From assembly GCA_963750895.1 (NCBI GenBank), contig CAVVSD010000007.1:1-64000 (forward strand): 64,000 nt of DNA. The letters run 5' to 3'. Source of the stretch: CAVVSD01 sp963750895. Its GTDB lineage: Bacteria; Actinomycetota; Thermoleophilia; Solirubrobacterales; Solirubrobacteraceae. Both the position numbers and the translations under genes were made by a program. The notes below the pieces were generated by a model. That model searched no databases and was not told the origin of the DNA. It was given only the letters and a program-made list of their open reading frames with translations. This document shows positions 51,666 through 59,648 of this stretch, piece by piece; within the stretch, counting starts at the first letter, position 1; every line of letters begins with the position of its first letter.

Positions 51666-52466
51666 ATGTCGGTGGACGAGCCCCCACGCCCCGCAATCCC
51701 CGCGACCCACCAGCTCCAGGTGCTGGCGGTGTCGCCCCATCTCGACGATGCGGCGTTCTCGGCGGGAGCCACCCTCGCGACCCTCATCGCGCACGGGCAT
51801 CGGGTCACGCTCGTGACGGCGTTCACCGCGTCGGTCACGTCCCGGACCGCCGGCGACACGATGGCCCTGCGACGGATCGAGGACATGCAGGCGGCCGCGC
51901 GACTCGGCGTGCAACGTCTCGTGCACCTGCCGTTCGCCGAGGCGCGGGAGCGCGGCTACGACTCGGTCACCGGCACGCTGCGCGAGGACGACGACGTCGC
52001 CCCCGACCTGCGCGCGGCGCTCGACATCCTCGGCTCGTTCGACCTCGTGCTGGCGCCGCTGGCCCTCGGCGACCACGTCGACCACCGTCAGCTGCGACGC
52101 GCGCTCGGGCTTCCCGGGCGGTGCGGCGACCCGGAGCCCGTCGCCCGGTTCGCGCGCGGGTCGCTGGCGCTCTGGCGCGACACGCCGCACGTCATCCACG
52201 GCGACGATCCCGCGACGCCGGGCGACGACGCGGTCGTCGTGTCCGGCGACGCGCTGCAGCGCAAGCTCGCCGCCTGCGCCTGCTACTCCACGACGCTGGG
52301 CGCCGAGTTCGGCGGCGAGCGCCGCATGCGCCAGATGGTGTCGGACCTCGCGTTCGAGGAGGGCAGGCGGCACGGCCGTCCCGCGCCGGCGGAGGCGTTC
52401 GCGCCCGCCGCCCCGGTCGTCAAGGCGCTGCGCACGGACACGGCCCCGAGGTCACGCGCCGCCTAG
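51666..52466 (+). CDS. PIG-L family (LmbE-like) deacetylase
   Basis: A 266-residue zinc deacetylase of the LmbE/MshB group. The zinc motif is VSPHLDDAAFSAGATL near residue 23, with the third ligand in LGDHVDHRQLRRAL. Asp of the PHxDD motif is the general base. Such enzymes remove N-acetyl groups from GlcNAc-linked small molecules (mycothiol precursors, antibiotics, glycolipids) or act as conjugate amidases. ATG 51666 has GAAGGG just upstream. The immediate neighbours do not identify the substrate. A possible LexA box precedes it. Confidence 0.87.
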   Translation: MSVDEPPRPAIPATHQLQVLAVSPHLDDAAFSAGATLATLIAHGHRVTLVTAFTASVTSRTAGDTMALRRIEDMQAAARLGVQRLVHLPFAEARERGYDSVTGTLREDDDVAPDLRAALDILGSFDLVLAPLALGDHVDHRQLRRALGLPGRCGDPEPVARFARGSLALWRDTPHVIHGDDPATPGDDAVVVSGDALQRKLAACACYSTTLGAEFGGERRMRQMVSDLAFEEGRRHGRPAPAEAFAPAAPVVKALRTDTAPRSRAA

Positions 52467-52519
52467 ACGCTCATGTCGGGCATCATCGCTGCTCGACATC
52501 GAACTCGCAGGAGGCGCAC

Positions 52520-52837
52520 ATGGCGTACGTGGTCGCGGCCCGTTGGAGGGCCAAGGAGGGGTGTGAGGACAAGCTGGCGCAGGTCATCGCCGAGCTGATC
52601 CCGCTGTCCCGCGCCGAGCCCGGCATCCTCTTCTACCAGGCGAACCGCTCGGTCGAGGACCCCCAGCTCTTCTTCTTCTACGAGCAGTACGTCGACGAGG
52701 CGGGCTACCGCGCGCACGGCGAGTCCGAGCACTTCACGCGCCTCGCGCACAACTACGCGATCCCCGAGCTGCTCGAGGACCGTCAGCGGGAGTTCTTCAC
52801 GACGTTCTACGACGATCGCGGCGGGCTCGCCGGGTGA
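52520..52837 (+). CDS. Antibiotic-biosynthesis-monooxygenase-domain protein
   Basis: A 105-residue ferredoxin-like dimeric protein of the ABM family. MAYVVAARWRAKEGCEDKLA, LIPLSRAEPGILFYQANRSV and FFFYEQYVDEAGYRAHGESE follow the family pattern (strand-helix-strand with FxxYExY and a His in HxxSxHF). Members are cofactor-free quinone-forming monooxygenases or heme-degrading enzymes. ATG 52520 is preceded by AGGAGG. Probably co-transcribed with the PIG-L gene (53-nt gap). The exact activity is not predictable. Confidence 0.85.
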   Translation: MAYVVAARWRAKEGCEDKLAQVIAELIPLSRAEPGILFYQANRSVEDPQLFFFYEQYVDEAGYRAHGESEHFTRLAHNYAIPELLEDRQREFFTTFYDDRGGLAG

Positions 52838-52864
52838 GTCGCAGGCCGCACTAGCGGTCGCGTC

Positions 52865-54172
52865 TTGGGTCGGACGCGCACCGCGGCGCCATCGGGGTCG
52901 GTCCTCGTCGTGGCGGGCATCGTGCTCGTCTCGATCAACCTGCGCGCGTCGATCACGGCGGTCGGCCCGGTCGTGTCCGACATCCGCGCGGATCTCGGGC
53001 TGTCCAACGCCGCCGTCGGGCTGCTGACGACGCTGCCGGTGCTGGCGTTCGCCGGCGCGTCGCCGCTGGCCGGGCCGCTCTCCCGGCGGATCGGGATCGA
53101 GCGGACGCTGGGCAGCGCGCTCGTCCTCCTGCTCGCGGGGATCCTCCTGCGGGTCACGGGGACGACGTGGGCGGCGTTCCTCGGGACGGCGATGCTCGGC
53201 GTGGCGATCGCGGCGGGCAACGTCCTGCTGCCCGCGCTGGTCAAGCGCGACCTGCCGACCCGCATCGGGCCGGTCACGAGCATCTACGTCACCGTCATGG
53301 TCGGGTTCGCGGCGATCGCGTCGACGATCTCGGTGCCGCTCGCCGACGACGTCGGGCTCGGATGGCAGGGCGCGCTGGCGGTGTGGGGGATCCCGGTCGT
53401 CGCGGGCCTGATGCTGTGGCTCCCGCGGGTCGTACGCGCGCGCGCACCGAGGGCGGGCGCGGGACTCGGCCGCCCTGCGCCGACTCGCATGCGCCGCTCC
53501 CTGATCGCCTGGCAGGTCACCGCCTACATGGGCCTGCAGTCGTTCGCGTTCTACGTGCTCGTCGCGTGGCTGCCCGAGCTGCTGCAGGACAACGGCGTGG
53601 CCGCGTCGACGGCCGGCGTCCTCATGGGCGTCATGCAGGCGGCGGGGCTGCTGGCGACGATGGCCGTCCCGGTGCTCGCGACGCGCACCCACGATCAGCG
53701 GCGGCTCGTGCTGGCGAGCACGGCGCTGGGGCTGTTCGCGATGGTCGGGCTGCTCGTCGAGCCGGGCGGGCTCGCGCTGCTGTGGACGGTCGCGGTGGGG
53801 ATCGCCGGCGCCTGCACGCTGAGCCTCTCGCTGGCGTTCTTCGTGCTGCGGACGCGCGACGGGGCGGACGCCGCCGCGCTGTCGGGCATGGCGCAGTCGC
53901 TCGGCTACCTGGTCGCCGCGTCCGGGCCGTTCGTGGTCGGGCTGCTGCACGACGCGACGGACGGCTGGACCGCGCCGGTGATCCTCTTCATCGTCGTGTG
54001 GGTGCTCATCGGCGTGGCCGGGATGTTCGCGGGGAGGCCACGCATCGCGGCCGAGACCGTGAGCGTCCGGTGCGACCGGGGTCGCGCGTCGCGTCAGCGG
54101 ACGAAGCCTCCGCGGCGGCGGTCCGTCCCGGGCGACATGAGCCCGCCTCCACGGGAGCGGCGCACGAGGTAG
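52865..54172 (+). CDS. CynX/NimT-family MFS transporter
   Basis: A 435-residue 12-TM transporter. VSINLRASITAVGPVVSDIR is the conserved TM1 stretch of the cyanate/nitroimidazole (CynX/NimT) family. GPLSRRIGIERTL and TTWAAFLGTAMLGVAIAAGN follow, and helix 7 contains ITAYMGLQSFAFYV-like AYMGLQSFAFYVLVAWLPE. The TTG start at 52865 is the only well-placed one. The last 25 residues are basic (RQRTKPPRRRSVPG) and overlap antisense with the GlsB-type gene by 79 nt. The substrate is unknown, probably a small organic anion. Confidence 0.88.
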   Translation: MGRTRTAAPSGSVLVVAGIVLVSINLRASITAVGPVVSDIRADLGLSNAAVGLLTTLPVLAFAGASPLAGPLSRRIGIERTLGSALVLLLAGILLRVTGTTWAAFLGTAMLGVAIAAGNVLLPALVKRDLPTRIGPVTSIYVTVMVGFAAIASTISVPLADDVGLGWQGALAVWGIPVVAGLMLWLPRVVRARAPRAGAGLGRPAPTRMRRSLIAWQVTAYMGLQSFAFYVLVAWLPELLQDNGVAASTAGVLMGVMQAAGLLATMAVPVLATRTHDQRRLVLASTALGLFAMVGLLVEPGGLALLWTVAVGIAGACTLSLSLAFFVLRTRDGADAAALSGMAQSLGYLVAASGPFVVGLLHDATDGWTAPVILFIVVWVLIGVAGMFAGRPRIAAETVSVRCDRGRASRQRTKPPRRRSVPGDMSPPPRERRTR

Positions 54173-54393
54173 ACGATGCCGGCGGCGAAGACGACGGACA
54201 GCAGGATGCCGCCGCCGCTGCGGCCGTCGAAGATGAGCAGCGACACGAGGCCCGCCGCGAACGAGCCGGCGATGCCGACCAGCATCGTCTGGAAGATGCT
54301 CATGGGGTCGCGACCCGGGAGCGCGAGGCGCGCGAGCGCGCCCACGACCAGGCCGGACACGGCGAGCGCGATGAGGTACACGATCAGGTCCAT
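54094..54393 (-). CDS. GlsB/YeaQ/YmgE-family small membrane protein
   Basis: A 99-residue protein with three membrane segments. It starts MDLIVYLIALAVSGLVVGAL; ARLALPGRDPMSIFQTMLVG has the family's conserved Gly-rich loop, and IVYLVRRSRGGG closes the last helix. Members are transglycosylase-associated, stress-induced membrane proteins of unclear function. ATG 54393. Its 3' end overlaps the convergent transporter. On the same strand upstream lies the 35-residue membrane protein. Confidence 0.85.
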   Translation of the reverse strand: MDLIVYLIALAVSGLVVGALARLALPGRDPMSIFQTMLVGIAGSFAAGLVSLLIFDGRSGGGILLSVVFAAGIVYLVRRSRGGGLMSPGTDRRRGGFVR

Positions 54394-54560
54394 GGCGCCG
54401 CCGTACCCGCCACCGGAGGTCGTCAGTACGCCGCCGGTTCGTCGGCAGCCCCGCGCAGCCGGCCGGTGCCTCGGCGCCGGCGATTCGCCCGCGTGGTGCA
54501 CATCGCGAGCATCAGGAGCACGAAGACGAGCAGCAGGGTGAGCGTGATGATCGCCGTCGC

Positions 54561-54668
54561 TCAGCCGAGGTTGATGACGCCGAGGATGAGGAGCAGCAGC
54601 AGCGTCGCCACCGCCGACACCAGCAGCGAGCCGAGGCAGCCGAGGCGGTTGGAGAAGAAGAAGAACAT
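54561..54668 (-). CDS. 35-residue single-pass membrane protein (MFFFFSN type)
   Basis: A tiny protein starting MFFFFSNRLGCLGSLLVS followed by a 15-residue hydrophobic run ending GVINLG and TGA. Very similar small proteins (MFFFF-N-LGCLGSLLVS plus a Leu-rich tail) recur across actinobacteria as I recall, so this is a real gene despite its size. Function unknown; a lone membrane helix with one Cys. Beyond its stop, in the same frame, another 40 codons (IITLTLLLVFVLLMLAM, then TTRANRRRR, to TGA near 54430) look like a second small membrane protein but have no normal start codon. Confidence 0.75.
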   Translation of the reverse strand: MFFFFSNRLGCLGSLLVSAVATLLLLLILGVINLG

Positions 54669-54810
54669 CGCGACCGTTCCACCTACCCGGTGGAGCGGAG
54701 GCGGTCGGCGGACGGTCATGGCGCTGACCGGGCGGAGGTCGCGAGCGGCCGGATCGCCGCCCTGCGGGGGTCGCTACGATCAGCGGTCCCTGCCCCTGCA
54801 GGGACGGAAC

Positions 54811-54883
54811 GCCGACGTAGCTCAGCTGGTAGAGCACTTCACTCGTAATGAAGGGGTCGGGGGTTCGAGTCCCCCCGTCGGCT
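54811..54883 (+). tRNA. tRNA-Thr (anticodon CGT)
   Basis: A complete cloverleaf. Acceptor arm GCCGACG/CGTCGGC with T discriminator; D arm GCTCAGCTGGTAGAGC; anticodon stem CTTCA/TGAAG with loop CTCGTAA (CGT at 54844-54846, reading ACG codons); T arm CGGGGGTTCGAGTCCCCCC. CCA is not encoded. A 7-bp hairpin (GTCCCTG/CAGGGAC, 54786-54805) lies just upstream. The 3' end is part of a 23-bp sequence repeated in inverted orientation at 56893-56915, and an integrase remnant abuts it, so the gene has served as an attachment site. Confidence 0.97.
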
Positions 54884-54894
54884 CTGGGGTTTCG
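54872..54894 (+). repeat. 23-bp inverted repeat, left copy (tRNA-Thr 3' end)
   Basis: This stretch runs from the T arm through the acceptor end of tRNA-Thr into 11 nt beyond it (CCCCCGTCGGCTCTGGGGTT plus TCG). Its exact reverse complement is at 56893-56915. It behaves like an attachment-site core left by a tRNA-targeting element. Confidence 0.85.
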
Positions 54895-55072
54895 CCAGGT
54901 CCCGGTCGCCTCGAGGTACCGAGTGGGTACCAGCTCGCCGCGGGCGGCGCGGATCTCGTCCTCCGCGGACCGCCGCTCGGTGTCGCTCAGGTCGACCAGT
55001 CACGTGGCCGTAGGTGTCGAGCGACATGGACGGCGCGTGACCCAGCCACTGGGCCACCTCGACGACGCTGGC
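54887..55072 (-). pseudogene. Tyrosine recombinase (integrase) C-terminal remnant
   Basis: About 60 codons matching the end of a tyrosine integrase. ASVVEVAQWLGHAPSMSLDT and YGHV carry the catalytic-Tyr region. After a frameshift near 55000, LVDLSDTERRSAEDEIRAAR and LVPTRYLEATGTWRNP continue. Sequence upstream of 55072 shows no integrase similarity, so the Arg-His-Arg part is lost. The remnant reads into the 3' end of tRNA-Thr, the usual position of an integrase at its attL site. The gene is inactive. Confidence 0.75.
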
Positions 55073-55300
55073 GCACGGTCACCTACGGCCTGATCGTCGT
55101 CGGCAAGCCGACGGCGGTGAGCGCCGGCCGGAACACCCGGTCGCGCCAGTTGCCCCAGTCGTCCTGGTCGCAACAGGCGCGTCGGTTATGGGAGTTCGGC
55201 GTGATCGGCGGGAGCTCGTCGGCTCGCGCTGCTCCCAGCCGTCAGCGACAGCGCCGGAGGACCGCACTCGACGTGCCTCGGGCGCCTCAGATGGAAAGCG

Positions 55301-56653
55301 CTAGCCGTGTCGGGCGCCCGCCGTGTCTGCCAGCGGACTGTGCGTGTCGCGTGCCGGCGCGGAAGCGGAGTGCGGTGGGTGTGACATCACGTCCGGCCCG
55401 GAGCCGATGCCCTGCATGTCCGGGAGGAGCGCAGCATCGACATCGGCGTCGTCGCTGAAGGCCCGCCGGACCGCGTTGTCGAGCAGCTTGAGCTGGCGGT
55501 CGAGCGGCGGCCGGCGCTCGGGCGACGCGACCGTCCTGAGGTCCTCGAGCGCGGCGCGCAGCCGGCGCGCGACCTGGGGTGACCCGGCGCCGACGAGGCG
55601 AAGCTCGTCGAAGGCGAGGCGGACGTAGCCCTCCCAGCTCATCACCCGTTCGACGACCCGCACGTGGCCGTGGGCATCGTGATGGCGTCCGGAGGGAAAC
55701 TCACGCGGGGCGAGCCGGCGGAGGATGTCGTGGATCGCGTTGATCGACTGCACGCAGGTGGTCGGGTCCTGGAATGGGCTCGAGTAGATGCTCCGCGCGC
55801 CCACGTCGACGAGCTTGCGCAGCCCGAACGCGGGCTCGAAATGGTGGCTGCGTTCGCGGTCCAGGATCACGCTGCGCGCGGCCGCGGAGCGACGTGGCTC
55901 CGGAAGGGAGCCCAGCACACGGAAGAGCGGGGTGCCGCGGGGCACGAAATCGCCCATCGCGGGCACCAGCTCCAGCACACAGTCGGCCTCCTCGGCGATC
56001 GCCACGAGCGCTTGGTGCGGAAGCTTGGTGACGACCCCGTAGTCGGGCGCCGCGACCACGCTCGGGTCGTCCTCGGGCTCGGGCGGAGCCGGGTAGAGGC
56101 GGTCCACCTCGTCGCGCGTCTCGTCTGCGACCCAGCCGATCAGCCCCCCGACCCGGATCGATTGCGCGGTGTGGTGCACATAGAGCACGAGCACGACGAT
56201 CGAGCTGAGGATCAGCGCGTAGTCGACGAGGACGGCGAGACCCGGCACCGACCCGCCGCCGGAGCTGTTGCCGTTGACCTCGCGCAGAACGGTCATCGAG
56301 TAGGCGAACGTGCCGATGAACAGCCCGATGGCCAGCTGGCTGCGGCGGTCGTGCAGGATCGTCCGCACGATGCGGGGCGAGAACTGGCCCATCGCGAGCT
56401 GCACCGCGACGAGGGTCAGCGAGAGCACGACGGTGGTCAGGGTCACCAGTGCCGTCGATGCCGAGGTGAGGATCGTCTGCACCGACGCGGCCGAGCCGGT
56501 CACCGACGTGCCGACGATGTGAGACCCGGAGGACCGATCGACGGCCAGCAGCGCCACCGCCAGCCCGATGCCTGCCAGCAGGCAGATCAGCGGCACCAGC
56601 CACAGCCGATTCTGGGCCAGGTGGCGAAGCCTGAAGCGCTGAACCCTCCTCAC
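55301..56653 (-). CDS. DUF2254 predicted membrane protein
   Basis: About 450 residues. It starts near FRLRHLAQNRLWLVPLICLL. Four membrane segments in the first 230 residues include VTLTTVVLSLTLVAVQLAMG, QFSPRIVRTILHDRRSQLAI and LVDYALILSSIVVLVLYVHH, the core DUF2254 pattern. A soluble domain with GGLIGWVADETRDEVDRLYP, GDFVPRGTPLFRV and FGLRKLVDVGARSIYSSPFQ, then DPTTCVQSINAIHDILRRL, follows. The start codon is uncertain (GTG 56653, 56644 or 56665). The role of the family is unknown. It lies inside the 2-kb region flanked by the inverted tRNA-end repeats and may be cargo of the former element. Confidence 0.8.
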   Translation of the reverse strand: MRRVQRFRLRHLAQNRLWLVPLICLLAGIGLAVALLAVDRSSGSHIVGTSVTGSAASVQTILTSASTALVTLTTVVLSLTLVAVQLAMGQFSPRIVRTILHDRRSQLAIGLFIGTFAYSMTVLREVNGNSSGGGSVPGLAVLVDYALILSSIVVLVLYVHHTAQSIRVGGLIGWVADETRDEVDRLYPAPPEPEDDPSVVAAPDYGVVTKLPHQALVAIAEEADCVLELVPAMGDFVPRGTPLFRVLGSLPEPRRSAAARSVILDRERSHHFEPAFGLRKLVDVGARSIYSSPFQDPTTCVQSINAIHDILRRLAPREFPSGRHHDAHGHVRVVERVMSWEGYVRLAFDELRLVGAGSPQVARRLRAALEDLRTVASPERRPPLDRQLKLLDNAVRRAFSDDADVDAALLPDMQGIGSGPDVMSHPPHSASAPARDTHSPLADTAGARHG

Positions 56654-57057
56654 GCCGGCGCCCACCCGTGGATTAGGTCCACGACGGCTGTCTACCCGGC
56701 GACGGGCGCGCCAACCGTCCCGCCCGAGACCTCCTCCGCGGGAGTCGCGGTCAACGCGCCACTGTCGCCATGGACGACGAACGGCGGCAATGCGCTCGAT
56801 CACCGCCGCGCTGTCGCAGTGTGCGAGCGGCGGCAGCGCAGCGCGTTACGACACAGAACTGCTCGCCGCAAAGGCGCTGGCTCCCCAGCCTCCGAAACCC
56901 CAGAGCCGACGGGGGCGTAGGGCCTGATCGTCGTCCGTAGAGCTGGTCGACGCCGTGGAATCAGCTCGCGAAACGCCGACCGCACTTGCGTTGGAATACA
57001 TCCAGCCGTCCATCGCTCCTTCGTGGTAACTGGCAGACCACCGACAGGAGGATGGAG
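56654..57057. other. 404-nt gene-free stretch holding the right inverted repeat
   Basis: Codons in all frames lack recognisable protein similarity. It contains the 23-bp inverted repeat (56893-56915) and, 5 nt further, GGCCTGATCGTCGTC (56921-56935), also found at 55087-55101 in direct orientation. The last 60 nt should contain the promoter of the secreted inhibitor gene; TTGCGT near 56990 is the only candidate I see. Confidence 0.6.
56893..56915 (-). repeat. 23-bp inverted repeat, right copy
   Basis: This copy (CGAAACCCCAGAGCCGACGG plus GGG) is the exact reverse complement of 54872-54894, the tRNA-Thr 3' end and its flank. The copies are 2.0 kb apart and point at each other. A normal integrated element would give direct repeats, so an inversion or a second insertion is implied. 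Confidence 0.85.
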
Positions 57058-57528
57058 ATGATCCGTCTCATGAAAGGCTCGTGCCGCCTCGCCGCCGCCG
57101 TGGCGATCATCGGCGGCGCAGCGCTGCTCTCGGCCTCGCCGGCCTCGGCCCGAATCGTCCCGTGCGAGGCAACCGAGTTCTGCCTGTACGTCAACGCCGA
57201 CGCGAACGGCGGCATCTACCACTTCGCCGGCTCGGACCGGGACCTCAACAACGACCGCTACGACGTCCAGAACACCGATATCACGGTCGGCAACACGGCG
57301 CGCAACGCGGCCAACAACGGGGTGCCAGGTCCGAAGGACGACGTCATCATCTACTCCCGGCCGCGCTGGCAAGGCGCGAGCGATTGCATCCAGCGTGGCG
57401 AGTTCGGCGCGCTGCCCCGGAACTGGTGGAACAACGTCGAGTCCTACCAATGGGTGACCGACAGCGAGTGCAAGGCCGCCGGCCCGCCACTCGACCTCGG
57501 CAACCACAACATCCCCCGGCTCCGTTGA
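57058..57528 (+). CDS. Secreted peptidase-inhibitor family I36-like protein
   Basis: A 156-residue protein with a signal peptide (MIRLMKGSCRLAAAVAIIGG, cleavage near ASARIVP). The mature region has CEATEFCLYVNADANGGIYH, the Cys-Leu-(Tyr/Trp) pattern typical of I36/SMPI-like beta-gamma-crystallin folds. ITVGNTARNAANNG, VIIYSRPRWQGASDCIQRGE and WWNNVESYQWV follow. Four Cys could form two disulphides. ATG 57058 is chosen because AGGAGG lies 6 nt upstream, although ATG 57052 is in frame. It probably inhibits an extracellular protease. Confidence 0.75.
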   Translation: MIRLMKGSCRLAAAVAIIGGAALLSASPASARIVPCEATEFCLYVNADANGGIYHFAGSDRDLNNDRYDVQNTDITVGNTARNAANNGVPGPKDDVIIYSRPRWQGASDCIQRGEFGALPRNWWNNVESYQWVTDSECKAAGPPLDLGNHNIPRLR

Positions 57529-57570
57529 GGCCAACTGACCACCCAGGGGGTGAAGCCACCCGGGGGTGCC

Positions 57571-59175
57571 TCAGTTGATCCGCCGCGCGCGCCCGGACCA
57601 CTCCGGTTCGCGCAGCGCGAACTTCTGCACCTTGCCGGTGGAGGTCTTCGGGAGCGCGCGGAACTCGATCGCGTCCGGGCACTTGTAGTGCGCGAGGCGG
57701 TCGCGGCAGAACGCCTTGATCTCGGCGTCCGTCGCGCTCGCACCTTCCTTCAGCGTCACGAAGGCCTTCGGCCGCTCGCCCCAGCGCTCGTCGGGGATCG
57801 CCACGACGGCGCACTCGAGGACCGCGGGGTGCGCGCTGATCGTCTGCTCGACCTCGATGGACGAGATGTTCTCGCCCCCGGAGATGATCACGTCCTTGCC
57901 CCGGTCACGCAGCTCGATGGCGCCGTCGGGATGCCACACCGCCAGGTCGCCCGAGTGGAACCAGCCGCCCTTGAACGCCGTCTCGGTGACCTCGGGGTCG
58001 TCGAAGTAGCCCGACATCACGTTGTTGCCGCGCATGACGACCTCGCCCATCGTCTCGCCGTCGCGGGGGACGTCGCGCATCGCCTCATCGACGACGCGGA
58101 CCGGGTCGGCGGTCGTGTAGGCGTAGCCCTGACGGGAGAGCAGGCGAGCGCGCTCCTCGACCGGCAGCGCGTGCCAGTCCTCCTCCGCCCGCCGCACCGT
58201 GTGCGGGCCGTACGTCTCGGTCAGCCCGTAGACGTGCACGACGCGGATGCCGAGCTCCTCCATCCGCGCCAGGAGCGCCGGGGACGGCGGCGCCGCCGCG
58301 ACCATGGCGGTCAGCGAGCGATCCAGCGGGCCGGCGTCAGGGTGGTTGACGAGCGCGATCTGGACCGTCGGGGAGCCGTTGTAGTGCGTCACGCCCTCCT
58401 CGCGGAACAGCCGCCAGATGAGTCCCGGATCGACCTGACGCAGGCAGACGTGCGTGCCGCCCGCCGCGGTCACGGCCCACGGGAAGCACCAGCCGTTGCA
58501 GTGGAACATCGGGAGCGTCCACAGATAGACCGGGTGATGGCCGAGCTCAGCCTCGATCACCTCGCCGAGCGCGTTCAGGTAGGCGCCGCGGTAGGTGTAG
58601 ACGACACCCTTCGGGCTGCCGGTCGTGCCCGAGGTGTAGTCGATCGCGATCGGCTCCTCCTCGTCGCGCAGCAGCGACGGCACGCCGGCCGGATCGCCTT
58701 GGGCGACGAGCCGCTCGTACGCCTCCCCGAGCCGCACGACCTCCAGACCGTCGATGGCGTCGACGAGCGGAGCCAGCTCGTCGTCGACGAACAGCAGCCG
58801 AGCGCCGGAGTGCTCCAGGATGTGCGCGATCTCGCGGCGGCTCAGACGCGTGTTGATGGCGACGAGCACGCCGCCCGCCTGCGGCACCGCGTGATGGAGC
58901 TCGAGCAGCTCGGGCACGTTCGGGCACAGCGCGGCGATTCGATCGTGCTGCTCGAGCCCGTTCCGGCGCAGGGACGAGACGAGCCGGTTCACGCGCTCGG
59001 CCAGCTCCGCGTACGTCCGCCGCAGCTCGCCGTGGACGACGGCGATGCGGTCGGGGTACAGCGTCGCGCTGCGAGCCAGGAAGCGGGTCGGGTCGAGCTC
59101 GGCGCGGCTGACCCCGGTACGGGCCGGCCAGGGCGAGGACGCCTGCGTGGCGGCACCGTGGGTCTCGGTCTCCAT
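57571..59175 (-). CDS. Acyl-CoA synthetase (AMP-forming)
   Basis: A 534-residue ANL-superfamily ligase. P-loop motif IDYTSGTTGSPKGVVYTYRG near residue 175, A5 motif YGLTETYGPH, A7 GWFHSGDLAVW, A8 hinge LRDRGKDVIISGGENISSIE and the catalytic Lys in LPKTSTGKVQKFALRE. The size and VEQTISAHPAVLECAVVAIP suggest a medium-chain fatty-acid or aromatic-acid ligase of the AlkK/FadD type rather than acetyl-CoA synthetase. It activates a carboxylate with ATP and CoA. A single leftward gene, convergent with the inhibitor gene. Confidence 0.9.
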   Translation of the reverse strand: METETHGAATQASSPWPARTGVSRAELDPTRFLARSATLYPDRIAVVHGELRRTYAELAERVNRLVSSLRRNGLEQHDRIAALCPNVPELLELHHAVPQAGGVLVAINTRLSRREIAHILEHSGARLLFVDDELAPLVDAIDGLEVVRLGEAYERLVAQGDPAGVPSLLRDEEEPIAIDYTSGTTGSPKGVVYTYRGAYLNALGEVIEAELGHHPVYLWTLPMFHCNGWCFPWAVTAAGGTHVCLRQVDPGLIWRLFREEGVTHYNGSPTVQIALVNHPDAGPLDRSLTAMVAAAPPSPALLARMEELGIRVVHVYGLTETYGPHTVRRAEEDWHALPVEERARLLSRQGYAYTTADPVRVVDEAMRDVPRDGETMGEVVMRGNNVMSGYFDDPEVTETAFKGGWFHSGDLAVWHPDGAIELRDRGKDVIISGGENISSIEVEQTISAHPAVLECAVVAIPDERWGERPKAFVTLKEGASATDAEIKAFCRDRLAHYKCPDAIEFRALPKTSTGKVQKFALREPEWSGRARRIN

Positions 59176-59295
59176 GACGCGACGATACGCCCAGCGCGAT
59201 GGTGACGGGCGTCAGGGACCTTCCGACGCGGATCGTCAGGCCGGCAGCGATGGGTCTGGCGGTGGGGCCCACGGCGCCTCGACCCCGCCGGGCGA

Positions 59296-59590
59296 CTACG
59301 CCGACGACACACCGAGCGCCGGGGCGAGGGCGGCGAGCTGGTCGGCCGCCGTCTCAGCGCCGCACGCGCCCGCACCGTGTGCTCGACCCGGACGAAGTAG
59401 GGGTGCGCGCCCGCGGTGCGGTCGCGCGCGAGCTCGAGCATCCGGGGACGCAGCGCCGCGATGACCCGCGGCAGGTCGCCCGACGGCATCGGGCCCTCGT
59501 ACGGCGCGGCGTCCATCGCGTCGAGGTAGCCACGCATCTCGCTGAGCGGCTTGGCGTAGTCGCCGCCGCGCGCCGCGACCGACGGCGCGT
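59296..59590 (-). pseudogene. Fragment of an LLM-class F420-type oxidoreductase
   Basis: About 95 codons resemble the middle of an actinobacterial luciferase-like protein: YAKPLSEMRGYLDAMDAAPY, PRVIAALRPRMLELARDRTA and GAHPYFVRVEHTVRARA. A frameshift follows, and the frame ends DQLAALAPALGVSSA. Both the N-terminal third and the C-terminal half expected for the family are missing. It lies antisense in the gap between the acyl-CoA ligase and aldo/keto reductase genes. A decayed copy is the simplest reading. Confidence 0.65.
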
Positions 59591-59648
59591 GGCCCCCGCG
59601 CGGGACGGCGCGATGCGAACGCCGCGCACGCGGCGTAGTGTCGAGCCG

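Noticed and set aside
54839..54886. Coding sequence ending SRRGDSNPRPLHYE over the tRNA
   Set aside because: This is simply the antisense translation of tRNA-Thr. Only the part beyond 54887 is integrase-like.
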